A stretch of DNA of 64,000 nt from Trogon surrucura (lineage: Eukaryota > Chordata > Aves > Trogoniformes > Trogonidae): positions 127,028,191 to 127,092,190 of the forward strand of contig CM036618.1 of assembly GCA_020746105.1 (NCBI GenBank). Direction: 5' to 3'. Position numbers and translations under genes: made by a program. Below the pieces are notes generated by a model. It saw only the letters and a program-made list of their open reading frames with translations. It did no database searches and was not told the DNA's origin. Within the stretch, counting starts at the first letter, position 1. Every line of letters starts with the position of its first letter. This document shows, piece by piece, positions 21,470-33,300 of this stretch.

Positions 21470-22394
21470 CTGTTTTTTGGATCACCATCAAAGTCATAAG
21501 ATGTATTTTTCAGTTCTTCAGACCCCTCGGGCAGCACTTCAGGTGAGATCGTTGACTGTAATGAAAAAGAATAAAACAAAACACTTCCCACAACAACAAA
21601 TTCTATTAAACACAAGTTTGACCCAGAAAACCATGTTTTGAGATTTAACAAATCATATGCTTCTAAAAAATGTGTAATATTCTTCCCACTGCTTTGTTAT
21701 GTTTTACTTTCTGCTCTGCCTGAGTTCCCAGGACTCACATTCACTGCTCTGCTGGGCAGGAATGCGAAAGATGCCTCCGCATCAATCCCAGGCCTCTGTT
21801 ATCTCAGTGTGGGTGTGCTGCTTGTCGAACACACAAGGCCAAGCAGTAATCCAGTGAGATGTCTGTGTTTTCTGACACTTTAGATGCAAGTTGTTCGAGC
21901 GTACCTACAGTTCCCACCACCAATCACCCTGAATCATCCAGACCCACAGTTGCTGGGGAGCCCCTGTTGCAGCGAGGTTTCTGGAGAACCCTCCCGACAA
22001 TTGGGAAGTCCTACGCAGTGTGTCCACCCATAGGTGAGGTTTCCGAAGTCACTGCAAGAGGGTCCAGCATTTATACTATTAAATAAACAACCTTACATAA
22101 CATTGAATGCGGGAACATCTGGTGGTGTTTGCCCCGTTGAATTCTTCTCACATCTTGGCCAGGGCTGAAGGAAGAATGCAAGGGAGTCTCATGATCTATT
22201 TTGGTCCTTAATTCCACATTTCTAACATAGCAAAAGGCAGCTAGTTTCCCTGCCTTGCTTTTAGCTAAAGAAAGATCACTCTGCTGGTTAGTACCGTGAA
22301 CCTTAACACCTATTATGTGGCTTTGATTAGACAGTCTTACATAACCAATATAAGCTTCATTGTTAGTCACACAAAGAGAATATATATCAATACA
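21458..22394 (-). pseudogene. Probable env remnant of the provirus
   Basis: This lies between integrase and the 3' LTR, where env belongs. The last open frame (about 21651-21458, minus strand) contains a hydrophobic stretch, LCLIEFVVVGSVLFYSF, that could be the membrane anchor of a transmembrane subunit, followed by a charged tail. A further 99-codon frame at 22071-22370 has no recognisable motif. Part of the region (about 21935-22195) is homologous to non-proviral sequence at 58235-58470, so a piece of another element may be embedded here. Assignment to env rests mainly on position. Confidence 0.4.
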
Positions 22395-23043
22395 ATAGAA
22401 TCATAGAATCATAGAATCATACAATGTTAGGGATTGGAAGGGACCTCGAAAGATCATCAAGTCCAATCCCCCTGCCAGAGCAGGAACGCCTAGATAATGC
22501 TACATAGGAACGTGTCCAGGCAGGTCTTGAATGTCTCCAGAGAAGGAGACTCCACAACCTCTCTGGGCAGCCTGTTCCAGTGCTCCGCCACCCTCACTGA
22601 GAAGAAGTTTCTTCTCGAGTTTAAGCGGAACCTCTTATGTTCCAGTTTCAGCCCATTACCCCTTGTCCTATCAGTGGTTGTCACCGAGAAGAGCCTGGCT
22701 CCATCCTCGTGACACTCACCCTTGATATATTTGTAAATATTAATGAGGTCACCCCTCAGTCTCCTCTTCTCCAAACTAAAGAGCCCCAGCTCCCTCAGTC
22801 TTTTCTCATAAGGGAGATGCTCCACTCCCTTAATCATCCTAGTTGCCTTGTGCTGGACTCTCTCCAGCAGTTCCCTGTCTTTCTTGAACTGAGGGGCCCA
22901 GAACCGGACACAATATTCCAGACGGGGTCTCACCAGGGCAGAGTAGAGGGGAAGGAGAACCTCTCTCGAGCTACTAACCACCCCCCTTCTAATATACCCC
23001 AGGATGCCATTGGCCTTCCTGACCACAAGGGCACAGTGCATAG
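22395..23043 (-). mobile_element. CR1 LINE, 5'-truncated, nested in the provirus
   Basis: A minus-strand CR1 fragment. The 3' end, seen at the left, is the octamer run (atagaatcatagaatcatag on the plus strand, 22395-22420). The element then reads through the conserved 3' UTR into the C-terminal part of ORF2, with the truncation point near 23043. The proviral sequence continues on both sides. The long intact reading frame and the well preserved 3' UTR suggest it is younger than the CR1 at 4788-6219 and of another subfamily. Confidence 0.93.
22490..23043 (-). pseudogene. CR1 ORF2 C-terminal fragment
   Basis: A single open frame of about 185 codons covers the region after the reverse transcriptase core, with blocks [38 protein letters not shown] and [19 protein letters not shown] in the order typical of CR1. 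The catalytic RT motifs and the endonuclease are missing through 5' truncation, so the fragment has no enzymatic function although the frame is unbroken. Confidence 0.88.
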
Positions 23044-23296
23044 GTAGCACTGAAAACAGTTACATTTTCCCATAATTACTCTGCCATCAGCTGTAAGCAT
23101 CTTCTGCCAGTCCAATCCATGTCATCGTTGGTAATTGGTACCTCAGAGTCCCATCATGTCACTGGACGAAACAAAGGGATTCAACAGGCAGACCCAGTGC
23201 ACAGTCGTGTTGCTGCTACGCTGTTGAAGTAACAGGATGCTGGACAGCCACATCATGTGGGATAGGAACTAAATCGTGGTCATTAAATGGCTTAAT

Positions 23297-24292
23297 TCAT
23301 TTCACTGGCAGCCAATAAGGTCCTGTGGATAAAGAAACACAGCCATAACCTCTTCCCCACGTCAATAGAAGTACCGGACCTTTCCATTCATTAGTATGAA
23401 TGTCCTTATACAGTACATTAGGCTTTGGCAAGTCTTTGTGTTTTTCCTTCTGAGATCTCAGATGAGGAGTTAACATATCAAAACTGGATATATTCAGAAA
23501 ATATAACACACACATTGCTTTAGACAACTTCTCGTGTGGAGACATTCCAACAACAGTGCTTTTCTGATCCTGTAACATTCTTTTCAGCGTGAGATGTGCT
23601 CTTTCCACAATGCTCTGTCCCATTGGTGAATAAGGTATCCCCGTCACATGGGATATTCCCCATTCCTGTAAAAATACTTTAAAATTATTAGAAACATAAG
23701 CTGGACCATTATCCGTTTTCATCTGTGATGGCACTCCTAACGTGACAATAGCACGTAGCAAATGCAGTCGAACATCTCTAAACTTTTCACCACTGTGAGC
23801 TGTGGTAACAATAAAAGATGAGAAAGTATCTACAGTAACATGCACATATTTCAATTTACCAAATTCAACTATATGTGTAACATCCGTTTGTCATACGTCA
23901 TTGGGAGCAAGATCACGAGGGACTGTTATATTAGAGTTCAGTGGCATGATCGCTTGACAATCTGGACATGACAAAGTAACATCTTGAGCTTGTCGAGATG
24001 TTATGTTAAACTCTTTGGATAAAGCCTTACTATTTTGATGATAAAAAGCATGCGAAAGTCTAACCTGTCCTAATACATCAGGAACAGCAGTCATAGCAGC
24101 CAGAGAATCAGCCTGAGCATTACCTTTGGCTAATGGGCCAGGCAGATTAGAATGAGAACGAATATATGTCACAAAGTATTGGTGTATCTGATTACTACAA
24201 AGTAAGCATAATTTCTGAAACAACATAAAAAGAACACAATTAGAAACATGTTTTAAAAAGGTAAACTCAATTCTACACAAAAGGCCATACAC
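23297..24292 (-). pseudogene. Proviral integrase and end of RNase H
   Basis: Two minus-strand open segments in the same frame. In the first (24292-23891) a zinc-binding HHCC motif is complete: H81, H85, C109 and C112 of the open frame, with 23 residues between the second His and the first Cys. In the second (23854-23297) the catalytic triad D9, D48, E84 is intact with exactly 35 residues between D48 and E84 (TDNGPAYVS ... VERAH), followed by a C-terminal domain with WKGPVLLL. A stop separates the two segments between 23854 and 23891. Integrase normally inserts viral DNA; here the polyprotein is broken upstream as well. Confidence 0.88.
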
Positions 24293-25907
24293 CTAACGCG
24301 AATCAGCAACAATATTTACAGGTTAAGATGAGAAGAGCTACAATGCTTCCACAGCGGCACGCAGCTCAACAATCTGTGAAGAACCTTCCTGCAGGACAAT
24401 GTGAATTTTCTAGTCTTGAATAGCAGCATCATACTAAACAACCACTGCTTTATGCGATTTGCTGGAGCCGTCTATAAAAACAGTCAGTGCTCCAGGCAGC
24501 GGTTCAGGGCTGACTATAGGAGTGGCACACAAAGGCATAACTGAAAGTGAGCGCGATGCTTTACGAGGGTGGAGATTAAACTCCAGCAGCCCTAGAAAGT
24601 CAGCTAATGCAATCTGCAAATTCAAGGACATTTCCAGTAATGCTGTAAAATATAAGTTTGACACAATAAGATGTAGTATATCAGGATCTCTTGCAAACAT
24701 ACATGACGCTCTATGTCACAACTTAATCAGTATTTCTGCTCCAAATTGATTTAGGAGACGTGTGAGGCAAAAAAAACCAAAACACATTCACGTATATAAA
24801 GCTTTTCATGATCCCATTGCCCCAAGATAGCATAGGGCTGGAATTGAGCATTAATTATAAATCTCCTTAATTCAATGTTTGGATTGTAACGATGAGCAAA
24901 ATTCATTTGTAGCTTATTGGCTACTTTTTCTAAGGCAAGCTTTGCTTCAGGAGTTAATTTCCTCTCAGAATTCATATCCGAGTCTCCCCTTAACAAATCA
25001 AAAAGAGGAGATAATTCTTCAGTAGTAATGCCCAGAGAAGGACGAATCCAATTAATGGTTGCCAATAATTTCTGCAAATCATTTAAAGTACAAATACTTT
25101 GATTCAAAGTTAATTTCTGTGGAGAAACTAAAGCATTGGTTAATTTCCACCCTGAATACTTCCATGGAGCTTCTATTTGAATTTTTTCTGGTGCTATTTG
25201 TAAACCATACATTTGCAATGATGGTATCAAAAAGGAGCAGACTTTTGCAGGTAAATCTCATCCATGTTGAGCTATCAATATATCATCCATATAGTGATAG
25301 ATCAATGCATGAAGATATTTTTCTCTAACGGGTTTCAAAGCAGAACCGACCACGAATTGACATATAGTCGGACTATTTTTCATTCCTTGAGGCAAGACAA
25401 TCCATTCATACCTATCCATTGGCTCACTGTTGTTAACACTTGGGACTGAAAATGCAAAATATTTGTAATCATTATCATATAACAAAATAGTAAAAAAGCA
25501 GTCTTTTAGATCAAATATGTAACACAGTCAATCTTCATGTATTGCTACTGGATTAAGGGCTCCAGGTTGTAAGACTCCCATATTAGCCATGACTGAGTTA
25601 ACAGCTCTGAGGTCTTGTAATAAGCGCCATTTACCTGATTTTTTTTAGGTATCACAAATATAGGTGTATTCCAGGGGCTAGTGGAAGGATGAATATGACC
25701 TGCCTGCAGTTGTTCTTGCACCAACTGCTGTGCGTGAATCAGCTGCTCTTGCTTTAAGGGCCATTGATCGATCCAAACGAGCTCATTTGTAAGCCATGTC
25801 AATTTTAATTGCGACTGTTTAGTTTCAATGGTCCCTTTTAAAGAGGTGCTTTTGATGTATTTTTTGACAATGTCAATCACCACTATTTTAATAAATCTCG
25901 ACCCCAC
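24293..25907 (-). pseudogene. Proviral reverse transcriptase and RNase H
   Basis: On the minus strand, the RT fingers start near 25850 ([12 protein letters not shown], then [13 protein letters not shown]). The frame breaks at an A8 run (T8 at 25639-25646 on the plus strand). An in-frame TGA lies near 25528. The next segment (25485-25258) contains [13 protein letters not shown] and the catalytic YMDD (residues 65-68 of that open frame), then a TGA at 25258. The thumb and connection region follows at 25230-24751, and a further frame change leads to an RNase H start with TVFIDGSSKSHKAVVV near 24434. Active-site motifs survive but the polyprotein is broken at least four times. Confidence 0.88.
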
Positions 25908-26542
25908 AAGGTGCAGCCAGTTTTCATTACAAACGGCCTAATGCATACGATTTGACGATCCGGCCCAGTGACTTGTAACAGTTTTAAGGATTGTTGTGGA
26001 GTTTGTATACCCCCGATGCCCTCTACAGTTGCATAAATAGTTGATAATTCCCATTCCTCTGGCCATTCATGGCTAGCTATTATGGTAACATCTGCCCCAG
26101 TGTCAATCAATCCATCAAAATGTTTCTCTAACATTTTCACTGTTAACATGGGACTGGAATCTCTAACAGTTTGTGACCACAACACTGAGGGCTGACCGGA
26201 GCTACCCAAACCCTGGGATCCTCCCTCCTTCTGAGCATAGGGTAAATTGCTGGTTAAGTCAGGTATAGGCACTAGCTGTGCAATTCGCTGTCCCTTTGGT
26301 ATAAAACAGGGTGATGATGGTGTCCACACCATTATTTTCACATTTCCTTGATAATCTTTATCAATTAGACCCGGTAGCACAAAAAGACCCGTTTTTGATG
26401 CTGAGGATTGTCTCAACAATATAGCATGTGTTTCAAATGCCAATGGTCCATTGCAATTAGAGCATATTAAAGTAACTGAGTTATCCACTAAGGTGACCAA
26501 TTCATTCTTTTCTATGTCAAAGACGCCGCTCCCTGCAGTCAC
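25883..26542 (-). pseudogene. Proviral dUTPase-protease (pro) region
   Basis: A 219-codon open frame on the minus strand. Residues about 50-95 match dUTPase, with GLIDKDYQG at 58-66 and KGQRIAQLV at 83-91. The retroviral aspartic protease follows, with the catalytic DTGA at 147-150 and a C-terminal LWGRDLL. The frame is offset by -1 from gag and overlaps it. It also overlaps the pol frame by about 25 nt in a further -1 register, as expected for two ribosomal frameshifts. No stop interrupts this segment, making it the best preserved part of the provirus. dUTPase fused upstream of protease is a betaretrovirus-type feature. Confidence 0.88.
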
Positions 26543-27320
26543 TCGGCTGAAGGCAAAGTCTGTAAGTCTTCTCTTCTCTCTACTGTGAGAACCCTCTTGG
26601 ATTTTGGGGCACCGGGTTTCGCGCCCCGCCTCCCATTTCCCGATTGAGGCAAAGTATTGCCTTGAGTATCAAATATAGATCGGCATTGAAACAGCCCAAT
26701 GAAACCCCTTTTGCATTTAGGGCACACTGTACCCTGTTTTCTCATTGTTCCTGCTGGCCCCTTCATAGGGTAATTTTTCATTACATGACCTTCTTGTCCA
26801 CATGTAGAGCACTTGACACTTGCTTTATTTACTGTGAGCTGCTGAGCCAGTGCAGATGCTATCAACTCAGTCTTATACGTATCTGATCCCACATGCATGC
26901 AAGCCTTAATAAAATTTGTAATGGTAGCTGTTTTGTTAGTTGATCTCAGCATCTCCAGAATTCTTTTACAGTCCACGTTAGCATTCTCCACAGCACGCTG
27001 CATTATGCCTCTGCTGCCGCTGGTACATCTACCTGTCTTTCAATAGCTCCTTGTAATTTATCAATAAATTGAATGTAGGGTTCATCGTTAGCTTGTCTGA
27101 TAGTACTAAAAGGTTTGCCTGATTTTTTCATGTCAGGAATCTTTTTAAAAACTTTTGTTGCTAATTGTGCAGTGAGCTGTAGAAGTTCTGTAGTAAGATG
27201 AGCTTGAAGCTGTGGATTCGCAAACTGACCCTCCCCCAACAGTTGATCCAGGTTAATTGGGGCATTATTATTTTGAGCTACTGTAGCATGGGATATAAAT
27301 AACTCCCTGTATTTCACATC
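26539..27320 (-). pseudogene. Proviral gag, C-terminal capsid and nucleocapsid
   Basis: The capsid C-terminal region includes a major homology region (IRQANDEPYIQFIDKL). A one-base frame change at about 27003 splits capsid into two frames. The nucleocapsid has two decayed zinc knuckles. The first is C65-C68-H73 with Tyr at 78 in place of the last Cys; the second is C94-C97 with Ile at 102 in place of His, then C107. Gag normally assembles the virion core and packages RNA. The N-terminal half is replaced by satellite DNA at about 27321, joined without any LTR. Confidence 0.87.
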
Positions 27321-30300
27321 TAACGAGGTGCTTAGCCCAGAAGAGATACATCTCACAGAAGGACGAAGATCGGGCAGGCTTACATTTTTATGACTTCAGT
27401 TCAGGACATCTCCTCTCAAATAGCTCAGATCATTAAGGTTAGTGATCCTGTGGCAAGGCAATCCAGTGGAGATGCAGACGAGCACTATTCTTCCTTGCTA
27501 ACACCAGTAGATGTCAGTAAAGTATAAGCAATCAATCTTTCGAAAAAAGGCTCCAAGCAGAAACTTCGCTATTGGCTCGGATTTTTGAGTTCAGTCGAGG
27601 ATATCTCCTGTCAAATCCTTAGCTTCTTAATTCCGTGGCAGTGCAATCCAGGAGAGATGCAGAGCAACACTGGTTTTATTTCTCGCTGGTATCAAAGCCT
27701 AAAGATTTCTTCTTTTCCAGCTTAGCCAACGAGGAGCTAAGTCCAGGAAAGATACATCTTGTGGAGTGAAGATGTTTGGGCAAACTTACATTTTCTGAGA
27801 TCAGTCGAGGACATCACCTCTCAAATAGCTCAGACCCTTAAGGTTAGTGATTCTATCCAGGGAAATCCAGGAGAGATGCCGACAAGCACCAATTTTTCCT
27901 TTCTGATGCATTCTATCTAGGAGAAAATATAAACCTTATTTGTCTATTACAATCAGAGATCCTGCGGGAGCTAGACAGAATTTTGAGATTCAGTCGAGAA
28001 TAGGGTGTGCTATAGCTCATATCCTTACCTTCGTGGTTCTGTGGCAGTGCAATCCAGGAGAGATGCAGAGCAGCACTGCTTTTCCCTCTCACTGCGAGCA
28101 AAGGCTAAACGTTTTTCTTTTCCAGCTTAGCTAACGAGGAGCTTAGTCCAGGAAAGATCTATCTTGTGGAGTGAAGATGTTTGGGCAAACTTACATTTTC
28201 TGAGATCAGTCGAGGACATCACCTCTCAAACAGCTCAGACCCTTAAGGTTAGTGATTCTATCCAGGGAAATCCGGGCGAGATGTAAAACACCACCAATTT
28301 TCCTTTCTTACGCCTTCTGTCTGGGTGAAAAAATAAATGCTATTTTCTTTTACAATCAGAGATCCTGAGGGAGCTAGACAGAATTTTGAGATTCAGTCGA
28401 GAATAGGGTGTGCTATAGCTCAGATCCTTACGTGCGTCGTTCTGTGGCAGTGCAATCCAGGAGAGATGCAGAGCAGCACTGCTTTTCCCTCTCACTGCGA
28501 GCAAAGGCTAAACGTTTTTCTTTTCCAGCTTAGCTAACGAGGAGCTTAGCCTAGAAGAGATGTATCTTGCAGAGTGGGGATGTTCAGGCAGACTTACACT
28601 TTATAATTTCAGTCCAGAATATCTCTCTCAAATAGCTCAGATCCTTAAGGTTAGTGATCTTTTGGCAAGGCAATCCAGTGGAGATGCAGACGAGCACTAT
28701 TCTTCCTTGCTAACACCAGTAGATGTCAGTAAAGTATAAGCAATCAATCTTTCGAGAAAAGGTTCCAAGCAGAAACTTCGCTATTGTCTCGGATTTTGAG
28801 TTCAGTCGAGGATATCTCCTGTCAAATCCTTACCTTCGTGGTTCTGTGGCAGTGCAATCCAGGAGAGATGCAGAGCAACACTGGTTTTATTTCTCGCTGG
28901 TATCAAAGCCTAAAGATTTCTTCTTTTCCAGCTTAGCCAACGAGGAGCTTAGTCCAGGAAAGATCCATCTTGTGGAGTGAGGATGTTCGGGCAGGCTGAA
29001 TTTTATGATTTCAGTCGAGGACATCACCTCTCAAATAGCTCAGACCCTTAAGGTTAGTGATTCTATCCAGGGAAATCTGGGAGAGATGTAAAACACCACC
29101 AATTTTCCTTTCTTACGCCTTCTGTCTGGGTGAAAAAAATAAATGCTATTTTCTTTTACAATCAGAGATCCTGAGGGAGCTAGACAGAATTTTGAGATTC
29201 AGTCGAGAATAGGGTGTGCTATAGCTCAGATCCTTACGTGCGTCGTTCTGTGGCAGTGCAATCCAGGAGAGATGCAGAGCAGCACTGCTTTTCCCTCTCA
29301 CTGCGAGCAAAGGCTAAACGTTTTTCTTTTACAGCTTAGCTAACGAGGAGCTTAGTCCAGGAAAGATCTATCTTGTGGACTGAAGGTGTTTGGGCAAACT
29401 TACATTTTCTGAGATCAGTCGAGGACATCACCTCTCAAATAGCTCAGACCCTTAAGGTTAGTGATTCTATCCAGGGAAATCCAGGAGAGATGCCGACAAG
29501 CACCAATTTTTCCTTTCTGATGCATTCTATCTAGGAGAAAATATAAACCTTATTTGTCTATTACAATCAGATATTCAGACAGAGGCATAAAGAATTTTGA
29601 GATTCAATGGAGAATAGTATGTGCAATAGCTCACATCCTTACCTTCGTGGTTCTGTGGCAGTGCAATCCAGGAGAGATGCAGAGCAACACTGGTTTTCCT
29701 TCCTAACACAATCAGTCTGGGAGCAAAGGCTAAAGAGTTCTTCTTTTCCAGCTTAGTCCAGGAAAGATACATCTTGTGGAGTGAGGATGTTCGGGCAGGC
29801 TGAATTTTATGATTTCAGTCGAGGACATCACCTCTCAAATAGCTCAGACCCTTAAGGTTAGTGATTCTATCCAGGGAAATCTGGGAGAGATGTAAAACAC
29901 CACCAATTTTCCTTTCTTACGCCTTCTGTCTGGGTGAAAAAATAAATGCTATTTTCTTTTACAATCAGAGATCCTGAGGGAGCTAGACAGAATTTTGAGA
30001 TTCAGTCGAGAATAGGGTGTGCTATAGCTCAGATCCTTACGTGCGTCGTTCTGTGGCAGTGCAATCCAGGAGAGATGCAGAGCAGCACTGCTTTTCCCTC
30101 TCACTGCGAGCAAAGGCTAAACGTTTTTCTTTTCCAGCTTAGCTAACGAGGAGCTTAGCCCAGGAAAGATCTATCTTCAGAAGAAGGAAGTTCGGAGAGG
30201 CTTACATTTTCTGACTTCAGTCCATGATATCTCCTCTCAAATAGATGAGATCCTTAAGGTTAGTGATTCTTTCGCAGGTCAATCTGGGAGAGAAATAGAC

Positions 30301-33300
30301 AAGCACCAAGATTCCTTCCAGAAGCCTTCTGTCTAGGAGAAAAAATCAACGTTATTTTCTTTTACAATCAGAGATAAAGACTGAGGGAAAAAGGCATTTG
30401 TGAATCAATCGAGGATAATGTGTGCTATAACTCAGATCCTTACCTTCGTGGTTCTGTGGCAGTGCAATCCAGGAGAGATGCAGAGCAACACTGGTTTTCC
30501 TTCCTAACACAATCAGTCTGGGAGCAAAGGCTAAAGAGTTCTTCTTTTCCAGCTTAGTCCAGGAAAGATACATCTTGTGGAGTGAGGATGTTCGGGCAGG
30601 CTGAATTTTATGATTTCAGTCGAGGACATCACCTCTCAAATAGCTCAGACCCTTAAGGTTAGTGATTCTATCCAGGGAAATCTGGGAGAGATGTAAAACA
30701 CCACCAATTTTCCTTTCTTACGCCTTCTGTCTGGGTGAAAAAATAAATGCTATTTTCTTTTACAATCAGAGATCCTGAGGGAGCTAGACAGAATTTTGAG
30801 ATTCAGTCGAGAATAGGGTGTGCTATAGCTCAGATCCTTACGTGCGTCGTTCTGTGGCAGTGCAATCCAGGAGAGATGCAGAGCAACACTGGTTTTCCTT
30901 CCTAACACAATCAGTCTAGGAGCAAAGGCTAAAGATTTCTTCTTTTCCAGCTTACTCCAGGAAAGATGTATCTTGTGGAGTGAGGATGTTCGGGCAGGCT
31001 GAATTTTATGATTTCAGTCGAGGACATCACCTCTCAAATAGCTCAGACCCTTAAGGTTAGTGATTCTATCCAGGGAAATCTGGGAGAGATGTAAAACAAC
31101 ACCAATTTTCCTTTCTTACGCCTTCTGTCTGGGTGAAAAGAGAAATGCTATTTTCTTTTACAATCAGAGATCCTGAGGGAGCTAGACAGAATTTTGAGAT
31201 TCAGTCGAGAATAGGGTGTGCTATAGCTCAGATCCTTACGTGCGTCGTTCTGTGGCAGTGCAATCCAGGAGAGATGCAGAGCAGCACTGCTTTTCCCTCT
31301 CACTGCGAGCAAAGGCTAAACGTTTTTCTTTTCCAGCTTAGCTAACGAGGAGCTTAGCCCAGGAAAGATCTATCTTCCAGAAGAAGGAAGTTCAGAGAAG
31401 CTTACATTTTCTGACTTCAGTCCGTGATATCTCCTCTCAAATAGATGAGATCCTTAAGGTTAGTGATTCTTTCGCAGGTCAATCTGGGAGAGAAATAGAC
31501 AAGCACCAAGATTCCTTCCAGAAGCCTTCTGTCTAGGAGAAAAAATCAACGTTATTTTCTTTTACAATCAGAGATAAAGACTGAGGGAAAAAGGCATTTG
31601 TGAATCAATCGAGGATTATGTGTGCTATAACTCAGATCCTTACCTTCGTGGTTCTGTGGCAGTGCAATCCAGGAGAGATGCAGAGCAACACTGGTTTTTC
31701 CTTCCTAACACAATCAGTCTGGGAGCAAAGGCTAAAGAGTTCTTCTTTTCCAGCTTAGTGCAGGAAAGATCTATCTTGTGGACTGAAGGTGTTTGGGCAA
31801 ACTTACATTTTCTGAGATCAGTCGAGGACATCACCTCTCAAATAGCTCAGACCCTTAAGGTTAGTGATTCTATCCAGGGAAATCTGGGAGAGATGTAAAA
31901 CAACACCAATTTTCCTTTCTTACGCCTTCTGTCTGGGTGAAAAAAATAAATGCTATTTTCTTTTACAATCAGAGATCCTGAGGGAGCTAGACAGAATTTT
32001 GAGATTCAGTCGAGAATAGGGTGTGCTATAGCTCAGATCCTCACGTGCGTCGTTCTGTGGCAGTGCAATCCAGGAGAGATGCAGAGCAGCACTGCTTTTC
32101 CCTCTCACTGCGAGCAAAGGCTAAACGTTTTTCTTTTCCAGCTTACCTAACGAGGAGCTTAGCCCAGGAAAGATCTATCTTCCTGAAAGGGGAAGTTCGG
32201 AGAGGCTTACATTTTCTGACTTCAGTCCGTGATATCTCCTCTCAAATAGATGAGATCCTTAAGGTTAGCGAGTCTTTCACAGGTCAATCTGGGAGAGAAA
32301 TAGACAAGCACCAATATTGCTTCCTGAAGCCTTCTGTCTAGGAGAAAAAAAATCAACGTTATTTTCTTTTACAATGAGAGGTAAAGACTGAGGGGAAAAA
32401 GGCATTTGTGATTCAATCGAGGATAATGTGTGATATAGCTCAGATCCTCACCTCCGTTCTTCTGTGGCATTGCAATCCAGGAGAGATTGCAGAGCAGCAT
32501 TGGTTTTCCCTCTCACTGGGAGCAAAGGCTAATGATTTTTTTCTTTTCGAGCTTAGTTAACGAGGAGCTTAGCGTAGAAGAGATGTATCTTGCAGAGTGG
32601 GGATGTCCAGGCAGACTTACACTTTATAATTTCAGTCCAGAATATCTCTCTCAAATAGCTCAGATCCTTAAGGTTAGTGATCCTTTGGCAAGGCAATCCA
32701 GTGGAGATGCAGACGAGCACTATTCTTCCTTGCTAACACCAGTAGATGTCAGTAAAGTATAAGCAATCAATCTTTCGAGAAAAGGTTCCAAGCAGAAACT
32801 TCGCTATTGGCTTGGATTTTGAGTTCAGTCGAGCAAATCTCCTGTCAAATCCTTAGCTTCTTAATTCCGTGGCAGTGCAATCCAGCAGAGATGCAGAGCA
32901 GCACTGGTTTTCCCTCTATCTGGGAGCAAAGGCTAAAGATTTCTTCTTTTCCAGCTTAGCTAACGAGGAGCTTAGTCCAGGAAAGATCTATCTTGTGGAG
33001 TGAGGATGTTCGGGCAGGCTGAATTTTATGATTTCAGTCGAGGACATCACCTCTCAAATAGCTCAGACCCTTAAGGTTAGTGATTCTATCCAGGGAAATC
33101 TGGGAGAGATGTAAAACACCACCAATTTTCCTTTCTTACGCCTTCTGTCTGGGTGAAAAAATAAATGCTATTTTCTTTTACAATCAGAGATCCTGAGGGA
33201 GCTAGACAGAATTTTGAGATTCAGTCGAGAATAGGGTGTGCTATAGCTCAGATCCTTACGTGCGTCGTTCTGTGGCAGTGCAATCCAGGAGAGATGCAGA

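Larger units (their letters stand above)
21015..27320 (-). mobile_element. ERVK-like (class II) provirus, 5'-truncated
   Basis: A degenerate endogenous retrovirus on the minus strand. From right to left it shows the C-terminal half of gag, a dUTPase-protease frame, reverse transcriptase, RNase H, integrase, a probable env remnant, a polypurine tract and the 3' LTR. The dUTPase upstream of protease and three successive frames for gag, pro and pol are the betaretrovirus-like layout. The 5' LTR, leader, matrix and the start of capsid are missing; satellite begins directly at about 27321. Each coding region carries frameshifts or stops, so the copy is dead. A CR1 is inserted at 22395-23043. Confidence 0.92.
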
